Assembly: GCA_029211145.1 (NCBI GenBank)
Contig: JARGEQ010000082.1
Location: 1 to 64,000 of the forward strand
Origin: Marinimicrococcus flavescens
Lineage (GTDB): Bacteria; Pseudomonadota; Alphaproteobacteria; Geminicoccales; Geminicoccaceae
Reading direction: 5' to 3'
DNA: 64,000 nucleotides
Position 1 is the stretch's first letter. Every line of letters starts with the position of its first letter. Positions 17,119-26,900 of this stretch are shown here, piece by piece. The notes below the pieces were generated by a model that made no database searches, was not told the origin of the DNA, and was given only the letters and a program-made list of their open reading frames with translations. A program made the translations under genes and the position numbers.

Positions 17119-18474
17119 CTACTGGCTGCAAAGCTCCCGCATCGCCCGGCGGAAGCGCGCCGTGATCTCCTCGCGCCGGACGTGACGGCCGCCAGCGACC
17201 CGTCTTACCCCCGCAACCCAGACGCAATCCACCGCCCTGGCGCCGGTGAAGATCCAGGCGTCGAGCAGGGCGTCGCCGCTGCGCTCGCACAAGGCCGGGC
17301 TCTCGGTGTCGAGGGTGAGGAGATCGGCCGGGTCGCCGGTGGCGAGCCCGCGCGACGGCCTGCCCATGGCGATGCCGCCGCCCTCCAGCGCCGCCTCGAG
17401 GAGCGCACGGCCGGTGGAACCGCCCGCCCGCGCCATGACGTTGCGCTCGCGCAGCCTGAGGCGCTGGGCGTACTCGAGCTGGCGCAGCTCGTCGGCGACG
17501 CCGATCTGGATGTTGGAGTCCGAGCCCACGCCCCAGCGCCCGCCGGCGGCGGCGAACTCGGGGCCGTTGAAGATCCCGTCGCCGAGGCTGGCCTCGGTGA
17601 GCGGGCACAGGCCGGCCACGGCACCTGCCCGCGCCATGCGGCGGGTTTCGTCATCGGTCATGTGGGTGGCGTGGATGAGGCACCAGCGCCCGTCGATGCC
17701 GGCATTGTCGAGGAGCCACTGCACGGGCCGGGCACCGCTCCACGCAAGGCAGTCCTCGACCTCGCGGACCTGCTCGGCGGCGTGGATGTGGACGGGGCCG
17801 GCCGGGCACATCGCGGTGACCGCCGCCAGCTCCTCGGGCGTCACCGCCCTGAGACTGTGGGGGGCCACGCCGAGCACCGCGTTCTCCAGCCCTGCGATCG
17901 CCGAGCGCGATTCCTCGAGGAGGCGGGCGAAGCCGTCGACGTCGGTGATGAAGCGGCGCTGGCCTTCGGTGGGCGGAAGGCCACCGAAGCTCGCATGGGC
18001 GTAGAACACCGGCAGGAGGGTGAGGCCGATGCCGGTCGTGCCGGCGGCGGCGGCGATCCGCCGGGCCAGCTCGGCAATGTCGGCATAAGGCCGGCCGTCC
18101 CGGTCGTTGTGGAGATAGTGAAACTCGCCCACCCGCGAGAAGCCCGCCTCCAGCATCTCCATGTAGAGTTGTCCGGCCACCGCCTCGAGCTGGCCGGGCG
18201 TCATGGACAGCGCGAAACGGTACATCACCTCGCGCCAGGTCCAGAACGTGTCGGCGGTCTCGCCCCGCCGCTCGGCGAGGCCGGCCATGCCGCGCTGAAA
18301 GGCGTGGCTGTGCAGGTTGGGGATAGCCGGGAGGGCCACCGCGTGGCGCTCGTCGCCGGCCCGTGCCTCGCCGCCCGCCTCGATGAAGGCGATGCGCCCG
18401 TCCTCGATGCCGATGCGCACGTCGCGCTGCCAGCCCGAAGGGGTGAGAGCCTCTCTGGCATGAAGGACGGTCAT
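17119..18474 (-). CDS. hutF: HutF, N-formimino-L-glutamate deiminase
   Basis: The 451-residue amidohydrolase converts N-formimino-L-glutamate to N-formyl-L-glutamate and ammonia in the five-step histidine pathway. Metal-binding residues are visible in [13 protein letters not shown] (HxH), [18 protein letters not shown] and [11 protein letters not shown] (Asp). [11 protein letters not shown]-like residues (here [11 protein letters not shown]) are typical of HutF. The ATG at 18474 follows GAGAGG with four bases between. It starts the minus-strand arm of the hut locus and is followed by hutC. The use of HutF implies the branch through formylglutamate; a hutG gene for the last step is not in the window. 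Confidence 0.93.
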   Translation of the reverse strand: MTVLHAREALTPSGWQRDVRIGIEDGRIAFIEAGGEARAGDERHAVALPAIPNLHSHAFQRGMAGLAERRGETADTFWTWREVMYRFALSMTPGQLEAVAGQLYMEMLEAGFSRVGEFHYLHNDRDGRPYADIAELARRIAAAAGTTGIGLTLLPVFYAHASFGGLPPTEGQRRFITDVDGFARLLEESRSAIAGLENAVLGVAPHSLRAVTPEELAAVTAMCPAGPVHIHAAEQVREVEDCLAWSGARPVQWLLDNAGIDGRWCLIHATHMTDDETRRMARAGAVAGLCPLTEASLGDGIFNGPEFAAAGGRWGVGSDSNIQIGVADELRQLEYAQRLRLRERNVMARAGGSTGRALLEAALEGGGIAMGRPSRGLATGDPADLLTLDTESPALCERSGDALLDAWIFTGARAVDCVWVAGVRRVAGGRHVRREEITARFRRAMRELCSQ

Positions 18475-18525
18475 GGCGCCTCTCGCGTTTGTCCCTGCTG
18501 CCCGCAATTTCCTGCTTGCAGATTT

Positions 18526-18541
18526 TTATGTCTATACATAA
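18526..18541. promoter_or_regulatory. Palindromic operator candidate for HutC
   Basis: TTATGTCTATACATAA has perfect six-base arms (TTATGT and ACATAA) around CTAT. It is AT-rich in GC-rich surroundings, sits between hutF (start 18474) and hutI (start 18570), and resembles the TGTATATACA-type sites bound by HutC and other GntR/HutC-branch repressors. One site could control both divergent operons. Confidence 0.7.
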
Positions 18542-18569
18542 AGCTCGGGGTGAACAAGGGAGGACGAGG

Positions 18570-19805
18570 ATGGCGACGAGCGGGAAGGGTGCGGCCGCGG
18601 GCACGCGGGTCTGGCGGAATGCCCGGCTCGCCACCATGGCGCCGGACCTGCCGGGGCTCGGCATCGTCGAGCGGGGGGCCGTGGCGGCGAGGGACGGGCG
18701 CATCGTTCATGCCGGGCCCGAGAGCGCGCTGCCCGCGGCCCTGCTGAAGGGCGCCGAGGTGATCGACTGCGAGGGCCGCTGGATCACGCCGGGCCTCGTC
18801 GACTGCCACACCCACCTCGTCTATGCCGGCGACCGGGCGGCCGAGTTCGAGCAACGGCTCGCGGGTGCCACCTACGAGGAGATCGCCCGGGCGGGCGGCG
18901 GCATCGTCTCTTCCGTCCGCGCGGTGCGCGAGGCCGGAGAGGACGAGCTGGTGCGCCAGAGCCTGCCGCGCCTCGATGCGCTCCTGGCCGAGGGGGTCAC
19001 CACCGTCGAGGTGAAGTCGGGCTACGGCCTGGCGCTGGAGCCCGAGGTGCGCTGTCTGCGCGCGGCGCGGCGGCTGGGGCAGGAGCGGGCGGTCACCGTC
19101 CAGACCACCTTCCTCGGGGCCCATGCCCTGCCCGCCGAGGCGAATGGCGACAAGGACGCCTACATCGCCGAGGTCGCTGAGAAGATGCTGCCGGCGATCG
19201 CTGCCCTGGGGCTGGCCGACGCGGTGGACGGGTTCTGCGAGGGCATCGCCTTCTCGCCGGCGCAGATCGAGCGCGTGTTCGAGGCGGCGAGGCGGCACGG
19301 CCTGCCGGTCAAGCTCCATGCCGACCAGCTCTCCAACCTCCATGGCGCCGCGCTTGCCGCCCGCTATCACGCGCTCTCGGCCGACCATCTCGAGCACACC
19401 GACGAGGAGGGTGCGCAGGCCATGGCCGCTGCCGGCACGGTAGCGGTGATCCTTCCCGGCGCCTTCTACTTCATCCGCGAGACGAGGAAGCCGCCGGTCG
19501 AGCTGTTCCGCCGCCATGGCGTGCCCATGGCGGTGGCCACCGACGCCAACCCCGGCACCTCGCCGCTCACCTCGCCGCTGCTCGCCATGAACATGGCGGC
19601 GACCCTCTTCGGCATGACCGTCGAGGAATGCCTGAAGGGGGTCACGCGCGAGGCGGCGCGCGCCCTGGGCCTGCAGGAGGAGACCGGCACGCTCGAGCCC
19701 GGCAAGCGGGCCGATCTCGCCGTCTGGGACATCGAGCGTCCGGCCGAGCTGGTCTACCGTATCGGCTTCAACCCGCTCTTCGCCCGCGTCTGGAGGGGCC
19801 AGTGA
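18570..19805 (+). CDS. hutI: HutI, imidazolonepropionase
   Basis: The 411-residue amidohydrolase opens the imidazolone ring of 4-imidazolone-5-propanoate to give N-formimino-L-glutamate. Metal ligands appear in [27 protein letters not shown] and [10 protein letters not shown]. The lid segment [13 protein letters not shown] and [14 protein letters not shown] are characteristic of HutI. The ATG at 18570 follows GGAGGACGAGG. It is the first gene of the plus-strand hut arm, and its stop overlaps the hutH start. Confidence 0.95.
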   Translation: MATSGKGAAAGTRVWRNARLATMAPDLPGLGIVERGAVAARDGRIVHAGPESALPAALLKGAEVIDCEGRWITPGLVDCHTHLVYAGDRAAEFEQRLAGATYEEIARAGGGIVSSVRAVREAGEDELVRQSLPRLDALLAEGVTTVEVKSGYGLALEPEVRCLRAARRLGQERAVTVQTTFLGAHALPAEANGDKDAYIAEVAEKMLPAIAALGLADAVDGFCEGIAFSPAQIERVFEAARRHGLPVKLHADQLSNLHGAALAARYHALSADHLEHTDEEGAQAMAAAGTVAVILPGAFYFIRETRKPPVELFRRHGVPMAVATDANPGTSPLTSPLLAMNMAATLFGMTVEECLKGVTREAARALGLQEETGTLEPGKRADLAVWDIERPAELVYRIGFNPLFARVWRGQ

Positions 19806-21337
19806 CGGACCTCGTTCTGAAGCCCGGTGCCGCTACCCTCTGCGAGTGGCGCGCCGTCTATCGCGGGGCCGTTCCCGCGCTCGATCCCTCCTGCCGCGCG
19901 GCGGTGGCCGAGAGTGCAGCTGCCGTGGCGCGGATCCTCGCCAGAGGCGAGCCCGTCTACGGGATCAATACCGGCTTCGGCAAGCTCGCCTCGGTGCGGA
20001 TCGAGGCGGGCGATCTGGCCACCCTCCAGCGCAACATCGTGCTCTCGCACGCCGCCGGGGTGGGCGAGCCGATGCCGGTTCCCGTGGCACGCCTCATGAT
20101 GGCGCTCAAGCTGGCGAGCCTCGCCCAGGGCGCCTCCGGGGTCCAGCCGAAGACGGTGGCGCTGCTGGAGGCGATGCTGGCGCGCGGCGTCGTGCCGGTC
20201 GTCCCGGCACAAGGCTCGGTCGGCGCGTCCGGCGATCTGGCGCCACTCGCCCACATGACGGCGGCGATGATCGGGGTGGGCGAGGCCCTTACCGATGCCG
20301 GCCGCATGCCGGCCGCCGAGGCACTGGCGGCGGCGGGGCTCGAGCCCGTTGCGCTGGGCCCCAAGGAGGGGCTGGCGCTGCTCAACGGCACCCAGTTCTC
20401 GACCGCCTGCGCCCTTGCCGGCCTGTTCGAGGCGGAACGCCTGTTCCAGGCGGCGCTGGTGACCGGTGCCCTCTCCACCGACGCGGCGCGCGGCTCGGAC
20501 GCGCCCTTCGATCCGCGCATCCACATGCTGCGCCGCCATCGCGGGCAGATCGAGGTGGCAGGCGCCCTGCGCGGGCTGATGCACGGCAGCGCCATCCGCG
20601 CCTCGCATCTCGTAGGCGACGAGCGCGTCCAGGACCCCTACTGCCTGCGCTGCCAGCCGCAGGTGATGGGTGCCGCCCTCGACCTGCTCCGCCAGGCGGC
20701 CGACACGCTCGGCACCGAGGCCAACGGCGTCTCCGACAACCCGCTGATCTTCCCCGAGGACGACACAGCGCTTTCCGGCGGCAACTTCCACGCCGAGCCG
20801 GTGGCCTTCGCCGCCGACATGATCGCGCTTGCGGTCTGCGAGATCGGCTCGCTGGCCGAGCGCCGGGTCGCCATGCTGGTCGATCCGGCGCTCTCCGGCC
20901 TGCCGGCCTTCCTGACGCCGCGCCCGGGCCTCAACTCCGGCTTCATGATCCCCCAGGTGACCGCGGCGGCCCTCGTCTCGGAGAACAAGCAGCGGGCTTA
21001 TCCGGCGAGCGTCGATTCGATCCCGACCTCGGCCAACCAGGAAGACCACGTCTCGATGGCGGCGCACGGCGCGCGGCGGCTCTTGCCGATGGTGGAGAAC
21101 GCCGACGGGGTGATCGCCATCGAGGTCCTGGCGGCAGCCCAGGGCTGCGACTTCCACGCGCCGCTCACCTCCAGCGCCGTGCTCGAGGAGGTGCGGGCGA
21201 TGCTGCGCCGCCAGGTGCCGCATCTGACCGACGACCGCCACTTCCACCCCGACATCGAGCGGGCGAAGGCGATGGTCCGCGCCGGCAGCCTCGCCGACGG
21301 GCTCGATCTGCCCTCGCTCGCCGGGCCGCTGCCGTGA
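19802..21337 (+). CDS. hutH: HutH, histidine ammonia-lyase
   Basis: The 511-residue enzyme removes ammonia from histidine to form urocanate, the first step of the pathway. The Ala142-Ser143-Gly144 triad in [14 protein letters not shown] makes the MIO prosthetic group autocatalytically. Other conserved parts are [11 protein letters not shown] (with the catalytic Tyr), [25 protein letters not shown], and [10 protein letters not shown]. Length is normal for the family. It begins at a GTG that overlaps the hutI stop (GTGA), so the two genes are coupled. Confidence 0.95.
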   Translation: MTDLVLKPGAATLCEWRAVYRGAVPALDPSCRAAVAESAAAVARILARGEPVYGINTGFGKLASVRIEAGDLATLQRNIVLSHAAGVGEPMPVPVARLMMALKLASLAQGASGVQPKTVALLEAMLARGVVPVVPAQGSVGASGDLAPLAHMTAAMIGVGEALTDAGRMPAAEALAAAGLEPVALGPKEGLALLNGTQFSTACALAGLFEAERLFQAALVTGALSTDAARGSDAPFDPRIHMLRRHRGQIEVAGALRGLMHGSAIRASHLVGDERVQDPYCLRCQPQVMGAALDLLRQAADTLGTEANGVSDNPLIFPEDDTALSGGNFHAEPVAFAADMIALAVCEIGSLAERRVAMLVDPALSGLPAFLTPRPGLNSGFMIPQVTAAALVSENKQRAYPASVDSIPTSANQEDHVSMAAHGARRLLPMVENADGVIAIEVLAAAQGCDFHAPLTSSAVLEEVRAMLRRQVPHLTDDRHFHPDIERAKAMVRAGSLADGLDLPSLAGPLP

Positions 21338-21389
21338 GGGCGTTCGCACGTCCCGCCGCAGGCCGCATCTTCCGACCGGAGTGACCGGA

Positions 21390-23063
21390 ATGACCGCTTC
21401 CCGTCTCGACAATTCGCGCACCATCCGCGCCGCCCACGGCACCGAGCTCTCAGCGAAGAGCTGGCTCACCGAGGCGCCGCTGCGCATGCTCATGAACAAT
21501 CTCGACCCGGACGTGGCCGAGCGGCCGGGCGAGCTCGTGGTCTATGGCGGCATCGGCCGGGCGGCCCGCGACTGGGCGAGCTTCGACGGGATCGTCGCGG
21601 CGCTCCAGCGGCTCGAGGGGGACCAAACGCTTCTGGTCCAGTCGGGCAAGCCGGTGGGCGTGTTCCGGACCCATGAGGATGCGCCCCGCGTGCTCATTGC
21701 CAACTCCAACCTCGTGCCGCACTGGGCGAGCTGGGAGCATTTCAACGAGCTCGATCGCAAGGGGCTCATGATGTACGGCCAGATGACGGCCGGCTCGTGG
21801 ATCTATATCGGCTCGCAGGGCATCGTCCAGGGCACCTACGAGACCTTCGTGGAGATGGGGCGCCGGCACTATGGCGGCGAACTCAGGGGCCGCTGGATGC
21901 TGACGGCGGGGCTCGGCGGCATGGGCGGCGCGCAACCGCTGGCGGCCGTGATGGCGGGCGCCTCCTGCCTTGCCGTCGAGTGCCAGCAGAGCCGCATCGA
22001 GATGCGCCTGCGCACCGGCTATGTCGACGAGGCGGCGAAGGACCTCGACGAGGCGCTTGAGATCATCGAGCGCTCCTGCCGCGAGGGCAGGCCGCGCTCG
22101 GTGGCGCTGCTCGGCAACGCCGCCGAGATCTTCCCCGAGCTGGTGCGCCGCGGCGTCAAGCCCGGTGCGGTGACCGACCAGACCTCCGCCCACGACCCGA
22201 TCAACGGCTATCTGCCCAAGGGCTGGAGCGTGGCGCAGTGGGAGGAGAAGCGCGAGCGCGACCCCAAAGCCGTGGAGAAGGCCGCGCGCGCCTCGATGGC
22301 GGAGCATGTCCGCGCCATGCTCGACTTCCACCGCATGGGCGTGCCCACCGTCGACTACGGCAACAACATCCGCCAGATGGCGCTGGAGGAGGGGGTCGCC
22401 GACGCCTTCGACTTCCCGGGCTTCGTGCCGGCCTATATCCGCCCGCTCTTCTGCCGCGGCATCGGCCCGTTCCGCTGGGCGGCCCTCTCCGGCGATCCCG
22501 AGGACATCTACCGCACCGACGAGAAGGTGAAGGAGCTGCTGCCGGACAACCGGCACCTCCACAACTGGCTCGACATGGCCCGCGAGCGGATCCACTTCCA
22601 GGGGCTGCCGGCGCGCATCTGCTGGGTGGGTCTGGGCGACCGCCACCGGCTGGGCCTGGCCTTCAACGAGATGGTGGCCAAAGGCGAGCTCAAGGCACCG
22701 GTGGTGATCGGTCGCGACCATCTCGACAGCGGCTCGGTGGCGAGCCCCAACCGCGAGACCGAGGCCATGCGTGACGGCTCGGACGCCGTCTCCGACTGGC
22801 CGCTGCTCAACGCGCTCCTCAATACCGCCTCGGGCGCCACCTGGGTGTCGCTGCACCATGGCGGCGGCGTCGGCATGGGCTTTTCCCAGCACGCCGGGAT
22901 GGTGATCGTCTGCGACGGCAGCGAGGCCGCGGCGAGGCGCATCGAGCGAGTGCTCTGGAACGATCCTGCCACCGGCGTCATGCGCCATGCCGACGCCGGC
23001 TACGAGACGGCCGTGGAGTGTGCCCGCGAGCACGGGCTCGATCTGCCGGGCATCCTCGGCTGA
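21390..23063 (+). CDS. hutU: HutU, urocanate hydratase
   Basis: The 557-residue cytosolic enzyme uses tightly bound NAD to hydrate urocanate to imidazolonepropionate. Conserved segments are [42 protein letters not shown], the nucleotide site [14 protein letters not shown], and the late [18 protein letters not shown]. Its length is normal. The ATG at 21390 has GGAG eight bases upstream and is preferred over an in-frame GTG at 21381. It closes the hutI-hutH-hutU arm; the hairpin at 23072-23094 follows. Confidence 0.95.
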   Translation: MTASRLDNSRTIRAAHGTELSAKSWLTEAPLRMLMNNLDPDVAERPGELVVYGGIGRAARDWASFDGIVAALQRLEGDQTLLVQSGKPVGVFRTHEDAPRVLIANSNLVPHWASWEHFNELDRKGLMMYGQMTAGSWIYIGSQGIVQGTYETFVEMGRRHYGGELRGRWMLTAGLGGMGGAQPLAAVMAGASCLAVECQQSRIEMRLRTGYVDEAAKDLDEALEIIERSCREGRPRSVALLGNAAEIFPELVRRGVKPGAVTDQTSAHDPINGYLPKGWSVAQWEEKRERDPKAVEKAARASMAEHVRAMLDFHRMGVPTVDYGNNIRQMALEEGVADAFDFPGFVPAYIRPLFCRGIGPFRWAALSGDPEDIYRTDEKVKELLPDNRHLHNWLDMARERIHFQGLPARICWVGLGDRHRLGLAFNEMVAKGELKAPVVIGRDHLDSGSVASPNRETEAMRDGSDAVSDWPLLNALLNTASGATWVSLHHGGGVGMGFSQHAGMVIVCDGSEAAARRIERVLWNDPATGVMRHADAGYETAVECAREHGLDLPGILG

Positions 23064-23071
23064 GCGGGCGA

Positions 23072-23094
23072 GGGCGGGGCCGCCGGCCCCGCCC
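23072..23094. terminator. Strong hairpin between convergent genes
   Basis: GGGCGGGGCC and GGCCCCGCCC form a perfect 10-base stem with a three-base loop, nine bases past the hutU stop and before the dehydratase stop on the other strand. There is no T run on either side, so it is not a classical intrinsic terminator, but it may stop or stabilise transcripts from both directions. Confidence 0.4.
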
Positions 23095-23109
23095 ATGAGG
23101 TCCGGCCGT

Positions 23110-24102
23110 TCAGGCCTCGGTCAGGATCTCGGCGTAGAGCGCGGGATCGACATTGCCGCCCGAGGCCACCACCGCCACGGTGCGGCCACGGCAGTCGAGA
23201 ATGCCGGAGAGGGCGGCCGCCAGAGCCACCGCACCGCCGGGCTCGATGACCAGCTTGAGCTCGCGGAAGGCGGCCCGCATGGCCTCGCGGACCAGCGCCT
23301 CCTCGACCACCAGCCCACTCTTGAGCTGCCGGCGGTTGATCTCGAAGGTCAGCTCGCCGGGGTTGGGCGAGAGCAGGGCATCGCAGATCGAGCTTCTGCC
23401 GGGCTCGTTGGAAAGCCGCTCGCCGGCCGAGAGCGATCGGGCATGGTCGTCGAAGCCGGCGGGCTCGGCGCAGTGCAGCTCGATCTCGGGGAAGAATTCG
23501 CGAAGGGCCACGCCGCAGCCGGCGATGAGGCCGCCGCCGCTGCTGTTGGCCGCGGCGGCGTCGATGGTGACGCCCAGCTCGCGGGCCTGCTCCGCGATTT
23601 CGAGCCCCGCCGTTCCCTGGCCCGCCATGATCCGCGAATCGTCATAGGGCTTCACCAGGGCAGCACCGGTGCGCGCCACGATCTCCTCGCCGATGGCCTC
23701 GCGGGATTCACCGAAGCGGTCGTAGGTCACCACCTCGGCACCCATGGCCTTCGTGTTCTCCAGCTTGATGCGCGGCGCGTCGGCCGGCATCACGATGGTG
23801 GCCTTCTTGCCCAGCAGGCGGGCCGCCAGGGCAACCCCCTGGGCGTGGTTGCCGGAGGAGTAGGCCACCACCGCCGCCGCCTCGACCTGGCTGATGGTGT
23901 TGTAGGCGCCGCGGAACTTGAAGGAGCCGGTACGCTGCAGGGGCTCGGCCTTGACCAGCAGCCTGCCACCGACCCGGGCGTTGAGCGCCTCGCTCTCCAG
24001 AAGCGGGGTGCGCACCGCGATACCCTTCAGGCGCGCGGCGGCGCGGCGCACATCCTCGATCGTCAGCAGCGGGCGGTCCGCCTGCGCGGTTGCGGAAGTC
24101 AT
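23110..24102 (-). CDS. Threonine/serine dehydratase-like PLP enzyme
   Basis: The 330-residue protein is a fold-type II PLP enzyme of the threonine dehydratase/serine racemase group. The PLP lysine is Lys62 in SFKFRGAYN, and the substrate loop is SSGNHAQGVA. It lacks the C-terminal ACT domain of the biosynthetic isoleucine enzyme, so a catabolic or broad-specificity role (threonine, serine or beta-hydroxyaspartate) is likely. The phosphate-binding loop reads NSSGGGLIAG, where most relatives have VGGGGL, a mild departure. It is the third gene of a minus-strand run after the transglycosylase and HAD genes, with a gap of 15 bases. Confidence 0.85.
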   Translation of the reverse strand: MTSATAQADRPLLTIEDVRRAAARLKGIAVRTPLLESEALNARVGGRLLVKAEPLQRTGSFKFRGAYNTISQVEAAAVVAYSSGNHAQGVALAARLLGKKATIVMPADAPRIKLENTKAMGAEVVTYDRFGESREAIGEEIVARTGAALVKPYDDSRIMAGQGTAGLEIAEQARELGVTIDAAAANSSGGGLIAGCGVALREFFPEIELHCAEPAGFDDHARSLSAGERLSNEPGRSSICDALLSPNPGELTFEINRRQLKSGLVVEEALVREAMRAAFRELKLVIEPGGAVALAAALSGILDCRGRTVAVVASGGNVDPALYAEILTEA

Positions 24103-24117
24103 CGTCGTTCGAGGCTC

Positions 24118-24807
24118 CTAAGGGGAGGGGGAGGCGAGGCCCAGCAGGGCCGGAAGGCCGGACAGATCCTCGAGCGTGAAGGCGAGCTGGCCCGGCAGGC
24201 GCTCCGGCGGCGCGCCGCCGCGATTGACCCAGACGGTCTGGAACCCGAAGCAGGCAGCGCCGTGGGCATCCCAGCCGTTCGAGGACACGAAGACGATCTC
24301 GCCGGGCGGCAGACCGAGCTGGCCCACCGCCAGCCGGTAGACCTCCGGCGACGGCTTGAAGAGGCCCGCCTGCTCGACCGACAGAACACCGTCGAGCAGC
24401 TCCTCGAGCCCCGCGCTCTCGAAGCCTGCCGCCAGCATGTCCGGCGTCCCGTTGGAGAGCACCAGGCAGCGCAGCCCGCCCTCGCGCAGCGTCCGCAGCA
24501 CGGTCGCCACCTCGGGATAGGGGCGCAGCCCGCGATAGGCGCCCAGCAGCCGGTCGCGGATCGCCGGGTCGGCCACGCCGTGCGCCTCGAGCGCATAGTC
24601 GAGCGCGTCCGCGGTCAGGCCCTCGAAGTCGCGGTGCCGTCCCATCAGCGAGCGCAGCCAGCTATATTCGAGCTGCCGCCGGCGCCACAGCTCGCCCACC
24701 GCCTGCGCCTTCTCGCCGAGCACGTCCTGGCAGGGGGCGATGGCCGAGGCGAGGTCGAGCAACGTGCCGTAGGCGTCGAACACGCAGGCGCCCGCCGTCA
24801 GCCTCAC
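24118..24807 (-). CDS. HAD hydrolase, type II haloacid dehalogenase-like
   Basis: The 229-residue protein has all HAD-superfamily motifs: VFDAYGTLLD with nucleophile Asp11, LVLSNGTPDML (motif II Ser), KPSPEVY (motif III Lys) and SSNGWDAHGAACFG (motif IV). The SSNxWD motif is the hallmark of (S)-2-haloacid dehalogenases, which replace the halogen of short 2-haloacids by hydroxyl, though many such proteins act on other substrates. The GTG at 24807 overlaps the stop of the transglycosylase gene (GTGA), indicating coupling. Confidence 0.85.
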   Translation of the reverse strand: MRLTAGACVFDAYGTLLDLASAIAPCQDVLGEKAQAVGELWRRRQLEYSWLRSLMGRHRDFEGLTADALDYALEAHGVADPAIRDRLLGAYRGLRPYPEVATVLRTLREGGLRCLVLSNGTPDMLAAGFESAGLEELLDGVLSVEQAGLFKPSPEVYRLAVGQLGLPPGEIVFVSSNGWDAHGAACFGFQTVWVNRGGAPPERLPGQLAFTLEDLSGLPALLGLASPSP

Positions 24808-26864
24808 GAGGCGTCTCCGAGAAAGTCGCGAAGCTCGGCTGAAGCCCCGCTCTTCCCGCTGGCGAAGCGCACCCGGCGCATGTCGCCCGAGCGCAGCAAA
24901 ACCCGGTAGACCTCGCTGGATTCGATCACCCGCTGCACATAGTTGCGGGTCTCCCGGTAGGGGATGCTCTCGAGCCAGTCGATGAGGTCGTGGCGGTCCA
25001 GGCGGCGTGGGTCGCCGAAGCTTGCGATCCACTGGTCCACCCGGTTCGGCCCGGCATTGTAGGCGGCCAGGGCCAGGGGCACCGAGCCCTTGAAGCGCGC
25101 GAGCTGGCTCGCCAGGTAGGCGCCGCCGAGCCTCACATTATAGTGCGGGTCGCCGGTGAGCCCGGCGGCGTCGTAGGGCATGCCCAGGGCTGCCGCGGTG
25201 AGCTTGGCGGTGCCCGGCATGAGCTGCATGAGGCCCCGCGCCCCGGCCCGGCTCACTGCCTGTGAGTCGAACTGGCTCTCCTGGCGCGCCACCGCGAGGA
25301 TCAGCGCCGTCTCGGGGAGGCCGGCCTCGTCGAGCGGCGGCAGCTCGGGCACCGGGAAGGCCGCCGCCGGATCGAGGGCACCCTCGCGGCTTGCCGCCTT
25401 GCCGATGCTCACCACCAGCTCGGGCCGCCCGCAGGCGGCGGCGAGATCGGCCACCAGCTCGAGCGCCACCGTGTCCTGGCCGGCGTCGGCCGCCAGCTTG
25501 CGCAGGAAGAGGGCAGCGTCGCCGGTGATGCCCGTCACGCACAGGCGGGTCGTCAGCCGCACCAGCGGCAGCTTTGCAAAGGCGTCGCGGCGCGCGGCGG
25601 GGACCGGGGCCGAGGCGAGGCGCACGTCGGGCGCCTGGCCCAGCTCGACGGCCGCCTGCTGGCCATAGAAGGTGGTGCCGTGGCGGGCGGCGCGCTCGTA
25701 CCAGATCCGCGCATCCCCTGGCCGGCCCATGGCCGCCCGGGCCCGTCCGGCCCAGTAGGCGGCGCGTGATCGGCTGATCGGCGTCGAGACCCCGTCGTAA
25801 AGGGTCCAGAAATGCTTGAGGGCCGTCTCCGGCCGGTCGAGGAAGCGCAGCGCCAGCCAGCCCGCCAGCCACTCCGCCTCGGCGAACGCCACGCCGCTCT
25901 CCTGGCCGTGGCCGCTGGCCAGACGATAGGCGAGGCGGTAGTCGCGGGCGTCGAGCGCCTCGCGGGTCTGGTAGGCGCGCTCGTACCACCACGAGGCCGG
26001 CCGCACCGGCGCGCCTTTGGTCGCCAGCAGCAGCTCGCGAGCACCTTCCATGTGGCCGCCGAGGCGGCGCCAGCGCAGCCTGTCGAAGGCGAGGCCGGGA
26101 TCGTCCTGGAGGGCAGCGGGCACAGCGCGCACCGCCCCGTCGACGCCGGGCAGGCGCTGCTGCAGCCGGATTCTCGCCCGGGCGACGGCCTGGCGGCCGG
26201 CATCGACCCGTGGGAACATGCGCTCCGCCTGGTCGTGGCGGCCGTCCCAGAGCAGCCGCTCGAGGCGGGCGGCATGGTCCTGCGGCCGCAACAGCCGGCC
26301 GAACAGGCGCAGCGCGTACTGCTCCTCGTCGACGCCGTAATCGTCCTCGACCCAGCTCAGCCGCACCGCAGCCGCGGCCTCGCCCTCGCGGCCGGCGGCG
26401 AGCAGCGACTCGGCGTGGCGAAGCCGGCCCTGGCGGGTTCGCGGCGGCGTGTCGGCGAAAAAGGCGAGGCGCTCGCTGTGCGGCACACTGGCGTCGATCG
26501 AGCCCTCGGCGGCAGTCCGCAGCGAGCCCAGCGCGGGCCAGTCGGGATGCTGCGCCAGAAAGTCGCGATAGGCCTCGAAGGGCAGCCGCTCACCGCTGCG
26601 CAGCCGCCGCCATGTGACCCAGCTCGCCAGCTCGTCCCCGCCGCTGCGCTGCGAGTGGGCGGCGGCCGTGGCCCAGTCGCCCGCCTCGACGGCGCGCAGC
26701 AGGCCGGCTACCGGGTCGGCGCCGGCCGGGCCGCCATGGAGCAGACCCAGCGCGAGGGCCAGGCACGCCAGGGCGGGGGCGCGCAAACGCAGGGCGGTGG
26801 CGGTGCGGGCGCAGCCGCCGGCTGCTTGCCGCTCCCCTGGTGGGGCTTTATGGTCCGTGCTCAA
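24804..26864 (-). CDS. Soluble lytic murein transglycosylase (Slt70 type)
   Basis: The protein of about 686 residues cleaves peptidoglycan glycan strands, releasing anhydromuropeptides. A hydrophobic export segment (LACLALALGLLHGGPAGA) is followed by a long superhelical alpha domain (WYERAYQTREALDARDYRLAY; AAYWAGRARAAMGRPGDARIWYERAA) and a C-terminal lysozyme-like domain with catalytic Glu in VARQESQFDSQAVS, then GARGLMQLMPGTAK and AAYNAGPNRV. The start is uncertain: TTG at 26864 gives a plausible long n-region; no strong ribosome-binding site is visible. It is divergent from dapA with only 36 bases between these start codons, so the promoters overlap. Confidence 0.88.
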   Translation of the reverse strand: MSTDHKAPPGERQAAGGCARTATALRLRAPALACLALALGLLHGGPAGADPVAGLLRAVEAGDWATAAAHSQRSGGDELASWVTWRRLRSGERLPFEAYRDFLAQHPDWPALGSLRTAAEGSIDASVPHSERLAFFADTPPRTRQGRLRHAESLLAAGREGEAAAAVRLSWVEDDYGVDEEQYALRLFGRLLRPQDHAARLERLLWDGRHDQAERMFPRVDAGRQAVARARIRLQQRLPGVDGAVRAVPAALQDDPGLAFDRLRWRRLGGHMEGARELLLATKGAPVRPASWWYERAYQTREALDARDYRLAYRLASGHGQESGVAFAEAEWLAGWLALRFLDRPETALKHFWTLYDGVSTPISRSRAAYWAGRARAAMGRPGDARIWYERAARHGTTFYGQQAAVELGQAPDVRLASAPVPAARRDAFAKLPLVRLTTRLCVTGITGDAALFLRKLAADAGQDTVALELVADLAAACGRPELVVSIGKAASREGALDPAAAFPVPELPPLDEAGLPETALILAVARQESQFDSQAVSRAGARGLMQLMPGTAKLTAAALGMPYDAAGLTGDPHYNVRLGGAYLASQLARFKGSVPLALAAYNAGPNRVDQWIASFGDPRRLDRHDLIDWLESIPYRETRNYVQRVIESSEVYRVLLRSGDMRRVRFASGKSGASAELRDFLGDAS

Positions 26865-26900
26865 CCGTTCAAGACCGTGTAAGCGTAAAGGTGGAACGAC

